The position numbers and the translations under genes are program-made. From Balaenoptera acutorostrata (Eukaryota; Chordata; Mammalia; Artiodactyla; Balaenopteridae), in NCBI RefSeq assembly GCF_949987535.1, contig NC_080075.1:43486536-43550535 (forward strand): a stretch of DNA of 64,000 nucleotides. The letters run 5' to 3'. The notes under the pieces were generated by a model. The model did not search any database and was not told the DNA's origin. It saw only the letters and a program-made list of their open reading frames with translations. Position 1 is the first letter of the stretch. The number at the start of each line of letters is the position of its first letter. Of the stretch, positions 42,940 through 54,803 are shown in pieces.

Positions 42940-43085
42940 AAACTTAATAACCGTTCTCCCTGCTTCCTTCATCTTGTCTCTCCTATTCCTCTTTTACATT
43001 TCTGCCATAGACTATTTATAAAAATAGCGCTCATGTCATAACTTACAAACCTCTGATGGTACCCTGATGCCCATCATTTATTCAC
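42940..43085 (+). mobile_element. L2 LINE fragment, continuation
   Basis: Contains 'ttctgccatagactatttat', 'gcgctcatgtcataacttac' and 'acctctgatggtaccctgat', matching the L2 segment with agatcatgtcactcctctgctcaaa and cctccaatggctcccca. It may be the continuation of 42425-42640 around the MIR. Confidence 0.6.
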
Positions 43086-43089
43086 TCAA

Positions 43090-43585
43090 TGGTTCATTCA
43101 CCATGCATTCTTTTATTTCAGCCACACTACGAATATTTATGGACTACACATTATGTACAAAGCACAGTCTAGGAATTGGGGCTTTTATAAGGATAAAAAA
43201 CTGTCCAAAGTTCTTGCCCAGTGGATAGAAAGTAAGGAAATAGTGATACAACACAAGCTTGGGTAGTGGCAAGTGCTATGAAGAAAGAATATGGCGAGAA
43301 AAGAATAGGGAGGGAGAGGATTTGTTGTTTTAGACAAGATAGTTAGGAAAGCCCTCTGCAATGAGTACCATTTAAGTGTAGACTCAAATAATAGGAAGGA
43401 GGATGCATTCCAGGCCAAGGGAAAGAGCATTCATGAAAAATGAAAAGCAAATGCACAGTCCTGAAGCAACGCTATGCTGAGGCTGTTCACGAGCTGTGGG
43501 GAAGCCAGAGTGACTGGAGCCAGGAGAGAGTGCTGAGACAAGAGAGGAGTAAGGGAGGCAGAGGCCCTGTAGACCATGGTTGTTT
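43090..43585 (-). mobile_element. L2 LINE 3' region (minus)
   Basis: A long inverted L2: 'gcaagtgctatgaagaaaga', 'tagttaggaaagccctctgc', 'gatgcattccaggccaaggg', 'tgcacagtcctgaagcaacg' and 'tgtggggaagccagagtgac' follow each other in family order. No frame is open over its length. Confidence 0.88.
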
Positions 43586-43879
43586 CTTTAGAATAATATT
43601 CCTTTTCCTTTCACTCATGCACCTGTATTTCCAGCCTCTTTGAAAAGGGGGCAACTTGTCACTATGCACTACTTGCTGTCTTCCAAATAGAGCATGCACC
43701 TTACCACCTCTCTGATTTTATCCATAGTAGAGTCCCGCTTCTCTGTCTTCTGAAATCTCCAGCCTTTAAGATCGATTTCCAATGCTACAGCCTAAGCTAA
43801 TTCTTCTCTTATGTCTGATCTTGCTTTAGCTGCCCACTCAATGAGGACAGGGAGCGGGGGGCAACTGTGGAAGACCTCC
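43586..43879. other. Non-coding, possibly further L2 remnants
   Basis: C/T-rich sequence without a clear match. Confidence 0.35.
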
Positions 43880-44080
43880 AGGGTCAGGCTACTTGCGGTT
43901 AAATCCCACTGAACACCTTGTTGGCCAGGGTCCTTCAGGGCAACTGAGAAAATCTTTCAAAGCCTCAATTTGGTTTTGACATTTTAAAAATACAGCAGTA
44001 GAGGAACAATTTCATAAGCTTTTCAAAGGAATAAGTGATATTATCCTTGCATACAGTAAGAATCCAATAACTTTTAGCTT
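43880..44080 (+). mobile_element. MIR SINE (plus)
   Basis: Diverged MIR with 'ctacttgcggttaaatccca', 'tctttcaaagcctcaatttg' and '...taagaatccaataactttt' in order. Confidence 0.6.
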
Positions 44081-44159
44081 TAAATTATTTTAAAGGAGTT
44101 CTGGGATACCAGGGCCCTTCTCTTATAACCCTAATACCATGTGCTAGTGTTATGCTTCT

Positions 44160-44285
44160 ATGCAATTGTTTTTCTGGGCTAGATTTTAAGCATCTTGAGA
44201 GCAAGGACCATATCCAACTTATGTAATGTTTCTTTCAGTGCCTTTGCATGGAGTAGGTGTTAATAAAATGGGTTAAAGGAATTTA
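44160..44285 (+). mobile_element. L2 LINE 3' end
   Basis: 'ttaagcatcttgagagcaag', 'gaccatatccaacttatgta' and 'catggagtaggtgttaataa' match the L2 terminus (taagctccttgagggcaggg...gtaggtgctcaataaa). Confidence 0.75.
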
Positions 44286-44399
44286 TAATCCAAATCACCA
44301 ATTTATGTGTTTCATCTAAAACATTTAGTACACACATTAGCGAAAGATTTTGTAAAGTCTAAAATCAAGTACTTTTTTTTTACAATGAGGTTGAGATAA

Positions 44400-45105
44400 A
44401 GGGCTTAGGAAATAAAGCAACACATGGAGAATATCTTTATGATCTTGCGAGCAGGGGAGAATCTTGAACAAGACACAAAGAGTACTCAACTTAGAGGAAA
44501 ATTGATGAATTAAACTGCATTAAAATTTAAAACTCAGGCTCGTCAAAAGTGAGTGATATGACAAAATACAAAGTACAAGAAGATATTTGCAACATATAAT
44601 CAGCAAAGATTTTGTCTCCAAAATGCACATAAAATGTCTACTAATAGATTTTAAAAAGATACAAGCCTACAGAGAAATGGAGAATAGGATAAAGTAGAAA
44701 TTTAACAAAAAGTAGAACATGAATTGTGAGTAAACAAATTAAAAAATGATCAAAATCTTTTGTAATTAAAAAATAATATTAAAGACCTTAATAACATAAC
44801 ATTAATCCTCACTACATTGGTAAAAATTAATTGTTAATAACTACTGGCTGTAAGGATGTGGGCCCTTGGGAATACATAGACACTTCTGGTGGGAGCAGAA
44901 CTTGATGCAACCGTGTTGGGAACTGACTTGGTACCAGCTTGTGATTTTGAACATTGGCAAGCCTTATGAGCCTGCAATTCCACTTCTATTTATGTGATTT
45001 AAAGAAACTCCTGCTTATGAGCCTCAGGAGATGTATACAAGAATGTTCATAGAAGCACTGATTATAAGAGCAAAAACCGGAGACCCATCCTAGGCTAGTA
45101 TATAT
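44400..45105 (+). mobile_element. Old L1 ORF2 C-terminal region (plus), first segment
   Basis: Plus-strand fossil L1 with 'gatgaattaaactgcattaa', 'agaagatatttgcaacatat', 'ctggctgtaaggatgtgggc' and 'cttctggtgggagcagaact'. These are old forms of the L1 end (aaatatttgcaaatcat, gagaggatgtggagaa, tgttggtgggaatgtaaa). It is split by an LTR-like repeat at 45108. Confidence 0.8.
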
Positions 45106-45107
45106 TA

Positions 45108-45497
45108 TAGACGAAGTTGTGTCTCCCTCACCCCCCCCAACAAAATCCCTGCGTTGAAGCCCTAACCCTCAATATGACTGTGCTTGGAGATAGAGCCTTT
45201 AAGGAAGTTATCAAGGTTAACTTAAGTCATTCAGGTGAGGCCCTAATCCAATAGGACTGGTGCCCTTAAAAGAAGAGGAAGAGATAACGGGAATCCACAT
45301 CCACAGAAGAAAGGCCACATGAGGACAAAGAGAGAAGGCAGGAGTCTGCAAGCTAGGAAGAGAGGTCTCACTAGAAATCAGCTCTGCCAGCACCTTTACT
45401 TTGGATTTCCAGCCTTCAGCACTGTGAGAAAATAAATTTCTGTTGTTTAAGCCAATCAGTCTGTGATATTTTGTAATGGCAGCCTAGAAGATCAATA
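45108..45497 (+). mobile_element. LTR-like interspersed repeat, probably MaLR/MLT class (solo)
   Basis: A ~390-bp repeat starting 'gacgaagttgtgtctccctc'. It carries 'gttgaagccctaaccctcaa', 'cccttaaaagaagaggaaga', 'aggccacatgaggacaaaga' and 'tctgcaagctaggaagagag', and ends 'gagaaaataaatttctgttg', 'tttaagccaatcagtctgtg' and 'ggcagcctagaagatcaata'. The aataaa near 45432 is a polyadenylation signal typical of such LTRs. It holds no coding region. The exact family name is from memory and uncertain. Confidence 0.6.
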
Positions 45498-45499
45498 TA

Positions 45500-45880
45500 A
45501 TAAATAAACCACTTGTGATATATGCATACAATGGAACATTATACAGCAATAAAAACGAATAAACAGCTACACTCTACAAGGGGATGAATCTTAAAAAAAT
45601 ATTTACTAATAAAGTCAAGTCATGAAAGACTATATTCAACACTTTACTATTTTTATAAAGCCTGAAAACAAGAAATAGTTAATAATGTAGCATTTTATAC
45701 ATATGGATTATATTATATGCATATAGATTAAGACTATTTTTTAAGCAAGGTAATAATCAACACAAAATGCAGGATAGTGGGAAGACTAGGGAATGAGATG
45801 AAGACCCTCACATAAAAACAATGAAATTGTTAATAGTTTAGTTTTTAAGTCAGGTAATGAGTTTACAAATATTTCTTTTA
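45500..45880 (+). mobile_element. Old L1 3' end (plus), second segment
   Basis: Resumes after the LTR-like insert with 'tatgcatacaatggaacatt' and 'atacagcaataaaaacgaat', the classic L1 3' region (atacaatggaatattattcagccat). It then continues through a diverged 3'UTR to about 45880. Confidence 0.75.
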
Positions 45881-48800
45881 TTATTATGTTTTAAACTTGT
45901 TTATAGACAATATGAGATTGTTTTTAAGTCTCAAATATTATGTAAAAAGGAACAAGAGCTGTTTTCTTATTTGGAAAATGTGCCTTTCTGTCATATGCAA
46001 GGATATAGCCTTCAACATTTTTTAAAAATTGCAATTATTTTCCTCTCTCTTTCCTTCACGTTCTTTGCCTTTTTCTTCTTTCCATATAACTGGATTCTCT
46101 ATAAGCTTTAAAATCAGGAAAATGGCCAATTTTATTAATTCTTTGCTATGAAAAATACCCCACTACTGTAACAGATATGTGAGAGTACAGTATTCAGAAT
46201 TGATTCCAGTATAAAATTAATTCTCAGCTACTTAATAATATTTAATTTGTGTATGTGAAGTACCCTAGTCACCACAAAGATAACTGACTTTGCTCTGAAG
46301 TCTCTCAATCTACATATTAATTTCAACTTCTTTCTCAGACCCACATCCTCACTGGAACTCTTTGGTATTATCCATGTGAACTTAGAGGAGCTGCAATATC
46401 CACAAGTTTGTCAGACATCATCATATCTGGTCTGTTGGGCAGAATTTGTTGATGTTATCCCAATTCTAACCATACAGTGTTGAACAACTGCCTTCCAATA
46501 CATTATGGATTCTTTCCTATTTTACAGGTCGCATTCACTATCGAAGGTTAAGTGTTGCTGTAAAATTTTAGCTACATTAAAATACTTATAGCAAAATCTC
46601 TAGCAGCTAAGGGAGCATATTTTCCAATCTCTAATGGGTAATCTAAAAAAATAATGTCAATTCTAAAAACATGTAGTAACAGCCCACTCTACTCCTCATG
46701 CAGCTGTGGGACCAGAGCACATGTCCCGAGTAGCAAAGTAATTATTTTTAAGGAATCTTCCATCTAATATATATAGATAAGAGGTGGGGATGTTGCTGGG
46801 ATGGGTTGTGATAATTTCCATCACTAAAACACTGCATTTTTGTGATATTTTATTGCCACTTGTCCTATCCTAAAATCTTCAAAACAAACTGTCAGTCTTA
46901 CCACATGGGATGTCTTACGACAACCAGAGACAAATTTGGTTCTAATCAGGAAGTTTCATGCAAGACATCGTCTAAAAAAGCAGGGTGGGCTGTTGAATTA
47001 TTATTATTTTCTAATCTTTTTTCAGGAAATATGTTAAATGTGAAACCTTTCAATGTTAATAATTCAGGGTGACACCCATCAACACCACCACCACCAGCTT
47101 GGAGAGTCTGATGACTGAAAAACAAGTTTCTTTTTACAAATATCAACCCATTTCATTGGCTGGCTGTGTCTGAGCAGGAAACACTGAAGAAATAATGGCA
47201 TGTTCATATCACCAGAAGGGTCATAATAAAAAGATTTGCTTCAGCAGGTGATTCGAAAACCTAGGCGGCATTCATTGCTCTTTCAAAAATAAAAGTTTCT
47301 TCTCTCATTCAGTGAAGTTCATTTCCCGTCAGATGCTAAATCTGTACATCCCAAAGGCACGAATACAAAAGCAGACTTCCTTCTTCCCTAATTATCTTTG
47401 GCGGAATTGGTATCATCAAAAGAAAATCCCTGCGAAATCAACTTACACAAGAAGGAGAACAGAAAACAGCATGTCATTTAAAAAGTCATCTGTTGCTATG
47501 GCCCACCCACAGGAGCACAGGGATTGAAGCCAGTATCCTCTACTAGACACATCACCAGAGCAGGCTGGCTGGGGAGGTAGAATAAGATGATATCAGGTCT
47601 CCTAACTGTTGCAGTGGTTGTATTATTGTAAGAACCTAGAGGCTGGGGGAATAATGTGAGTGGTTCTTTACACTTTATTGTATCTATGCTCAAAGAACTA
47701 CCACTTTCATTCTCAAGTTTAAAGATCTTGACATTTGGAGTAAATTTCTTGTGGAAGTGCAAAAGTTCCATTGTGTAACACTGGGTTAAGAGCTACTGGA
47801 CTTAATACCTCCCTGAAAATTGACCACCATCACTTTGGAGTTCCATCAGGACTTCTCTGTTCTCTGGTAATGAATTTCCGTTTAATTTTTACTTTTGCTG
47901 GTCGGACTGGAATCCATAAATATAAATGGGAGGGCTGTTGGCCATTATGGGAGCTGTAATTCAATCCACACAGCAGGCTCTGATAAAAATGTACACTGGA
48001 TAGAGCCCTACTCTTACAGCTTACGTTTACCTGAAACTCTCTGTTGAATTATAACCCAGTGATGTCTATTTTCTCATGTATTATCATATCTGTAATGATA
48101 ACAAAATCATGCTAATCCATTCTGATTTTTTTTCTTTTCTTTTCTTTTTTTTTGATGACACTGAAGTTGAATAGCCCCTCCAGCCAGCCTCTTATATCAA
48201 AGTGCTTCTTTCCTATCGTGCCTCTTAAGAACAAAACTGTATTCCACTCTTCGGCACACTCTAATCTTTCCATTCCTATTACAATACTTCATTAATTTGA
48301 CTACCTAGTTGCTTTGTAGCTTTGAAGAAGGGCAGAAGTGGAAAACACTTGAATTCACAGTAACCTCTGGCAGGGAGGGTTTGTTCTTCCAAATATTTCA
48401 GCTATTTCCTCCCTGCTGGCTTACTATCATGTTTGAGTTCCTGTGAGGAGAAGATATGAATCATGCTCTCCCACCTTAGGCATCATAAATATTTTTCAGA
48501 TAATAGATAATTCACCTGATCTTATGCGCTCCTGTACACTTAAGAGATTCTCAGTGTGAAGAGAAAAATGCATTTTGATTTGAGGCATTCCTAGGTTTTA
48601 TAGGGGAGCTAAATTATATCCCTATAATAGTGGGGGAACGACTCCTCTCATCACCAAATGCCAGCTTTATCTCTTTCTTTTCCCCTTCGCCAACCTCCAA
48701 AGAAACATCTGAACAGCCACACAACCTGATAAACAGCAAGATTCCCCTATATATAACCCCATGTTTGTGATATTAAATAAAAGTGTGTGGGCAACATGGA

Positions 48801-49652
48801 TTACAATGGTCTAAAGGGTGTAGAGTACGGGAATTTAGTTACTTTAAATCTCTGAAAGGAAATGTGAACGTCTGCACAAAGCAGCCCCTTCCGTTCTAGT
48901 GTGCTCTAAAGATTAAAAATGTGTCCTTATATTGAACCTACATCTGGCTGGGTCAAATTTCCTAGTCTTAATCTTGCCCTCTGGTGCTTAACTTGTTAGT
49001 TTTATCTCTTTTCATAAGACACTTTCCCCAAATTTGACTATAGGTATCAGACTTATTTTAAGTCTTCCCTGCATAATTACTACACATTTTCCCTCTGTGG
49101 CATGGCTTCCAGAGTCCTCCCAATCCTGATCAACCATTCTCATAGTGTGTAACTACTAGGATGCCCTCACAATAGAACACGTTTAAATATTGTCTTAGGT
49201 TAGTTTCCCCTGAAAGCAACCTGAACCCAAGGCTTAGTGCTCATAGTTGATCTGAGAGGTGATCTCAGCTGTGAGTCTGCTGGAAACTGTCTACCTCAGC
49301 ATCAGGGGAATTCCTGTGTGCTGCAGGAAAATGGGGCAGGACATCGGAAGGGCTGCTACCAATGCTAGGCTGGCAATATAAATATGTGAATCTGGCCAGG
49401 TATAGAATGGGAATTCTCAACATTCAATGGGAATGTTGAGCCTGTGGAAGTGCAGAGTTTAAATCCTGCCCCAAAGCATTACAATTAAAAAAACATATTA
49501 GTAATAATGTAGATGCTACACAGGACAAACAAAATATTTCAGCTTGTTTGTAATCTTTGCAGCAATGAGCAGTTGGGATGGTGACAAATTCAAATGCACA
49601 TCCTGTCTGAAGGAGGCTGCCATTCGTCAGCTCTAGCCAATTATTACCACTC
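45881..49652. other. Unique sequence, no gene recognised
   Basis: 3.8 kb without a clear repeat or exon. A T/C-rich tract occurs at 48128-48155. Open frames (45857-46111, 46842-47072, 47312-47527) have no recognised domains. Confidence 0.5.
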
Positions 49653-49665
49653 AAGAATATGGGCT
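49653..49665. repeat. Target-site duplication, left copy (diverged)
   Basis: aagaatatgggct, compared with aagagtataggct at 50289-50301 (11 of 13 bases). Confidence 0.6.
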
Positions 49666-50288
49666 CCCCTATGTTCATAGCAGCACTATTTACAATAGCC
49701 AAGATATGGAAGCAACCTAAATGTCCAACCACAGGTGAATGGATAAAGAAATGTGGTACATATATTCAATGGAATATTACTCAGCCATAAAAAAGAATGA
49801 ATAATGCCATTTGCAGCAACATGGATGGACCTAGAGATTATCATACTAAGTGAAGTAAGCAGAAAGGGAAAGACAAATACTATATGATATCACTTATATG
49901 TGGAATCTAAAATATGATACAAATGAACATATCTGAAAAAGAGAAACAGACTCACAGACATAGAGAACAGACTTGTGGTTGCCAAGGGGGAGAGGAAGTG
50001 GGGGAGGGAACTATTGGGAGTTTGGGATTAGCAGATGAAAACTGCTATACATAGGATGGATAAACAACAAGGTCCTACTGTATAGCACAGGGAACTACAT
50101 TCAATATCCTGTGATAAACCATAATGGAAAAGAATATGAAGAAGAATACATATATGTATAACTGAGTCACTTTGCTGACAGCAGAAATTAACACAAAATT
50201 GAAAATCAACTATACTTTATTGAAATTAAAAACAAAACAAACAAACAACAAACCAAACCAACGGACAGAAAAATAAATTGAAAAATAA
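49666..50288 (+). mobile_element. LINE-1 3' end (plus), 5'-truncated
   Basis: Begins in the C-terminal end of ORF2 (ttcatagcagcactatttac, then tggaatattactcagccata). It continues through a 3'UTR with 'gttgccaagggggagaggaa' and 'tatagcacagggaactacat' to an A-rich end 'caactatactttattgaaat' plus (aaac)n. This 3'UTR type is shared with the small copy at 35800-35922. It is older than the L1s at 16797 and 52753, judging from the degraded target duplication. Confidence 0.9.
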
Positions 50289-50301
50289 AAGAGTATAGGC
50301 T

Positions 50302-51412
50302 GAACATTGTTAGATCTTTTGATTCCTTCCGTGAGTATCCAAAAATCCAGATTTTATGGGAAATATCTTGATTTTTAAATATTGCAGAAACTTAATGTGT
50401 TTGGGTCCCATGAAGCACATCTGGGGGTGTCCACCTCCCATTTATAGTCTCTGCTCCACCAGCAACAGCAACCACTGCACAGGAGCTATGGAAACTCAGG
50501 AACTCAGAAGACCTGAAGTGGCCCATTCGTGCATTTCTGGGCAAACTGGTTTTGCTAATGCAAGCTTATTTTCTATTGAGCTGAACCCTGTCTTTTGGGT
50601 GGAGTTGGGGGTTAGGCTCTAAAATGAGTAACCAGTTTTTCGCCGTTGTTAATGTAACCCAGGTTAAAGCAGCGTTGCCTTTCTTCAGGAACATTTAAGG
50701 TAGAGCTTTGATCTCCTCTCTACTAAAATAAAGTAATGCATTATCCTGACCTCAAAAAAGTAGTCTTAATTAGGGGCCTTGGATGAAATAATTGACCTTG
50801 ACACTGCCTTAAGCTCAGGGGCACAAAGCTGTTATCAAAATGACTTATTGAGAAGTAAGACATGCTGCAGTAAAGACTATTTATTTAATAATTCTACAGT
50901 TTTAAGTTCCCAGAATGCTTATACCACAAGGACAAATACTAGCTTTGGAGTGGCCAGTAAGAATTGGAATGAGATTTCTGTTGAGATTATGCATTGGTAA
51001 AAAATACAGTCTTCATTTAAACACTAGTATTGTTGATATTTTTAACCTACTTCATTTGCATTTTAACATAATTATTTGATTGTGAAAAGTCTTATGTGTT
51101 GAAGGGTGGGTATCTTTTTAAGCATTGGCACAAAGATTGGAAACAAAAAAGTGTAGAAAAAGCACTGGACTAAATAAAAGGCAAGAGATTTCATTCTTGG
51201 TCCTCACTCTGTCGTCATCCAGTGTAGCCTTGGAGAATTTTTTATATGATCATCTTTACGATTCTTAAAGCTTTATTATCTCATACAGTTAATATAATTA
51301 TTGTCTAACTTCTTAATCTGACCTTTCTTTGTCCTATTTAGGTAAAAACCTAAAAATAAAACTATGATCAATTCTTCTCACCAAGGAAAACTTGGCAAAA
51401 TGTAAAGATGAC
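50302..51412. other. Unique sequence, no gene recognised
   Basis: Open frames at 50356-50622 and 50779-51000 have no recognised domain. A weak MIR-like patch lies near 51190-51300. Confidence 0.45.
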
Positions 51413-51460
51413 AAAATATGTCTTTGTAAAAAAAAAAAAAAAAAAAATACGTCTTTGTAG
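51413..51460 (+). mobile_element. Poly-A-only insertion with 16-bp flanking duplication
   Basis: aaaatatgtctttgta (51413-51428) is followed by about 16 A and then aaaatacgtctttgta (51445-51460), 15 of 16 bases matching. The bottom strand at the left reads tttt|gt, an acceptable L1 endonuclease site. This looks like a retroposition that copied only a poly-A tail. Confidence 0.6.
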
Positions 51461-51904
51461 TTCCCAAGACTTTCCATCTGGTACTTTTTCTTCTTCTATG
51501 ACCTACTTCCTCCCTTTATGTTCCTTTGCTCACACCCACAAGATACTTTGTCACCACTAGTAAACTCTTAGTCTCTCACCAACCTGGGTTCTCACCCAAG
51601 ATCTCCAATCAACCATTTACCCCATAGTGAGAAAGAGCCAACCAGCTGCTGTCCTTTCCTGCATTTGCACTTATTTCTGGTTACAGAGTTAAGATTTTAC
51701 TTTCCTATAATAGGAATTCAAGAAATAAGTATCCAAATGGGAGAGGATTTAGGGTGCCAGTAAAGAATGATTTCTACTCTCCCTCTAGACTTTTAAAGGG
51801 AAAATGGATGTATACACAGTATGGAAACCTGAGGCTTCAATTGTACAGGTTATAGAGACAGACTATGGCAGGGCCAGGAGAAGAGCTCAGGTCTTCTAAC
51901 TACG

Positions 51905-52050
51905 GATACTGAACGTTTATTAGGTGACTATTTACTAGGCATGGTGCTGAAATCACAGAACTGAATGGGACAGTGTTTGCCCTTCAGGAATTCACAGGCT
52001 AGCAGAGAAGATGGATAGAAGCACATATCTACAGAACAACACAATGTTTG
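51905..52050 (-). mobile_element. L2 or MIR-type 3' fragment (minus)
   Basis: Inverted pattern 'gaacgtttattaggtgacta', 'actaggcatggtgctgaaat' and 'ttgcccttcaggaattcaca', like L2 (ttattgagcacctactatgtgccaggcactg...gagcttaca). Confidence 0.65.
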
Positions 52051-52739
52051 CATTCTTAGGCCCAGGTAGGGCCTGGTAAGATGGGCTTTGGCACAGGCCA
52101 ACAGGCCCCATCATGCTTTTCAACCCTTTTTAAGATAGTATCTGTCCACAATAATCCAATCAGACCATGCAGCATCTGTTTCCTTTATCACTGTCTCTTA
52201 ATAAATCATCTATCCCCTCCATCTCTCAATTTCTTGTCCTTGCTGTCAAGTCACTGCTATTGTTCTGGTATCCTACCTCCCCCAACACATTTACCACACT
52301 CCTTGTTTCTGCTTTGGACCTGAAAGTCATTCCTGGCTCTTCCCTGTATTCCTAAGACAGCTAAAGTCATTCTCCAGTTGCTTTTTAGTCCTAGGTTTCA
52401 TTTTGGTTCACCAGACATGGTGCCTCTTGCCCCAGTTACAAAGATAAAAAAAAATCCTCTGAGAACCCAGAAGAGAGAATATTTAATAGAAATAGAAGAG
52501 TGAGTAACATCCTCATCAAGGAGGCACACTTCCTCTGGTCTAGAAGTGTAAGCTGGAATTTGACAGGAGAGGGGGAGGAAGGCATTTAGACTGAGGGCTC
52601 AGTGCACATAAAAGCAGGGAGTCATGACAAGATTGGTGTGTTTGGAGAACGAGAGGCTCCATGAGGAAGTCATATCTGTACTTCCCTGACCTGTCATAAA
52701 TGTCTGTTTCCTAAGAGAGGAGCACTGATACACAATCAA
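52051..52739. other. Unique sequence, no gene recognised
   Basis: A C/T-rich part at 52100-52370 may be a decayed L2, but the match is too weak to assign. Confidence 0.4.
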
Positions 52740-52752
52740 AAAGGACAGAGTT
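52740..52752. repeat. Target-site duplication, left copy
   Basis: aaaggacagagtt; the right copy at 54552-54564 is aaaggacagggtt (12 of 13 bases). Confidence 0.75.
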
Positions 52753-54151
52753 GGAGAGATATACCATGTTTTTGGATTGGAAGAATCAACATTGTGAAAA
52801 TAACTATACTATCCGAAGCAAACTACAGATTCAATGCAATCCCTATCAAACTACCAATGGCATTTTTCACACAACTAGAACAAAAAATTTCACAATTTGT
52901 ATGGAAACACAAAAGACCTGGAATAGCCAAAGCAATCTTGAGAAAGAAAAACGGAGCTGGAGGAATCAGGCTCCTGGACTTCAGACTATACTGCAAAGCT
53001 AAAGTAATCAAGACAGTATGGTACTGGCACAGAAACAGAAATATAGATCAATGGAACAGGATACAAAGCCCAGAGATAAACCCACGCTCGTACAGTCACC
53101 TTATCTTTGATAAAGGAGGCAAGAATATACAATGGAGAAAAGACAGCCTCTTCAATAAGTGGTGCTGGGAAAACTGGACAGCTACATGTAAAAGAATGAA
53201 ATTAGAACACTGCCTAACACCATACACAAAAATAAACTCAAAATGGATTAAGACCTAAATGTAAGGCCAGACACTATAAAACTCTTAGAGGAAAACACAG
53301 GAAGAACACCCTTTGACATAAATCACAGCAAGATCCTTTTTGACCTACCTCCTAGAGAAATGGAAATAAAAACAAAAATTAACAAATGGGACCTAATGAA
53401 ACTTAAAAGCTTTTGCACAGCAAAGGAAACCATAAACAAGACAAAAAGACAACCCTCAGAATGGGAGAAAATATTTGCAAATGAAGCAACTGACAAAGGA
53501 TTAATCTGCAAAATATACAAGCAGCTCATGCAGCTCAATATCAAAAAAACAAACAAACCAGTCCAAAAAGGGGCAGAAGACCTAAATAGACATTTCTCCA
53601 AAGAAGATATACAGATTGCCAACAAACACATGAAAGGATGCTTAACATCACTAATCGCTAGAAAAATGCAAATCAAAACTATAATGAGGTATCACCTCAC
53701 ACCGGTCATATTGGCCATCACCAAAAAATCTACAAACAATAAATGCTGGAGAGGGTGTGGAGAAAAGGGAACCCTCTTGCACTGTTGGTGGGAATGTAAA
53801 CTGATACGGCCACTATGGAGAACAGTATGGAGGTTCCTTAAAAAACTAAAAATAGAATTACCATATGACCCAGCAATCCCACTACTGGGCATATACCCAG
53901 AGAAAACCATAATTCAAACAGAGTCATGTACCACAATGTTCACTGCAGCACTATTTACAATAGCCAGGACATGGAAGCAACCTAAGTGTCCATCGACAGA
54001 TGAATGGATAAAGAAGATGTGGCACCTATATACAATGGAATATTACTCAGCCATAAAAAGAGACGAAATTCAGTTATTTGTAGTGAGGTGGATGGACCTA
54101 GAGTCTGCAATACAGAGTAAAGTAAGTCAGAAAGAGAAAAACAAATATTGA
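52753..54151 (+). pseudogene. L1 ORF2 C-terminal part, nearly open
   Basis: Starts in the region equivalent to the end of the reverse-transcriptase domain ([12 protein letters not shown], 52780) and covers the C-terminal region including '[11 protein letters not shown]' near 52965, '[18 protein letters not shown]' near 53160 and the cysteine-containing '[19 protein letters not shown]' at 53742-53800. Only two defects were seen: loss of one A near 53250 shifting the frame, and tga at 54149 cutting the last few residues. No catalytic residues of endonuclease or reverse transcriptase are present because of the 5' truncation. Confidence 0.9.
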
Positions 54152-54551
54152 ATGCTAAGACATATATATGGAATCTAAAAAAAAAAAAAAAGGTTCTGAA
54201 GAACCTAGGGGCAGGACAGGAATAAAGATGCAGATGTAGAGAATGTACTTGAGGACACGGGGAGGGGGAAGGGTTAACTGGGACAAAGTGAGAGAGTAGT
54301 ATTGACAAATATACACTACCAAATGTAAAATAGATAGCTAGTGGGAAGCAGCTGCATAGCACAGGGAGATCTGCTCAGTGCTTTTGTGACCACCTAGAGG
54401 GGTGGGATAGGGAGGGTGGGAGGGAGACGCAAGAGGGAGGGGATATGGGGATATATGTATACATATAGCTGATTCACTTTGTTATACAGCAGAAACTAAC
54501 ACAGCATTGTAAAGCAACTATATTCCAATAAAGATGTTAAAAAGAAAAAAT
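52753..54551 (+). mobile_element. LINE-1 (plus), 5'-truncated, 1.8 kb
   Basis: Begins within ORF2 after the reverse-transcriptase core, runs through the C-terminus, and has a complete 3'UTR ending 'ctatattccaataaagatgt' plus an A-rich tail. The 3'UTR is the same type as the inner L1 at 23553-24009. The reading frames are long and only slightly damaged, so it is among the younger L1s here. Confidence 0.93.
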
Positions 54552-54564
54552 AAAGGACAGGGTT
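54552..54564. repeat. Target-site duplication, right copy
   Basis: aaaggacagggtt, matching 52740-52752 except one base. Confidence 0.75.
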
Positions 54565-54745
54565 TATCTCTTTAGGCAACAGGGTCCACACCCCACAATA
54601 TATATATGGATATGACAGAAACGGCCTCGGGAAAGAGATAATTTCAGAAAAAACCTTGCTGTTAAGCTAACTTCATATTATTGACTCTAAGAGTTATTGG
54701 TAGAAATAATTATATCTTGGCCCCCAAACTTTTCATTCTACCCAG

Positions 54746-54771
54746 TACACGCATGCACACACACACACATG

Positions 54772-54803
<32 letters not shown>
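54746..54803. repeat. (CA)n/(CG)n microsatellite
   Basis: An alternating purine-pyrimidine tract containing acacgcatgcacac, gcacacgcgcgcacac and a pure CA run. It could form Z-DNA. Confidence 0.95.

Noticed and set aside
47312..47527. Basic 71-codon frame
   Set aside because: No family resemblance and no context; chance open frame is likely.
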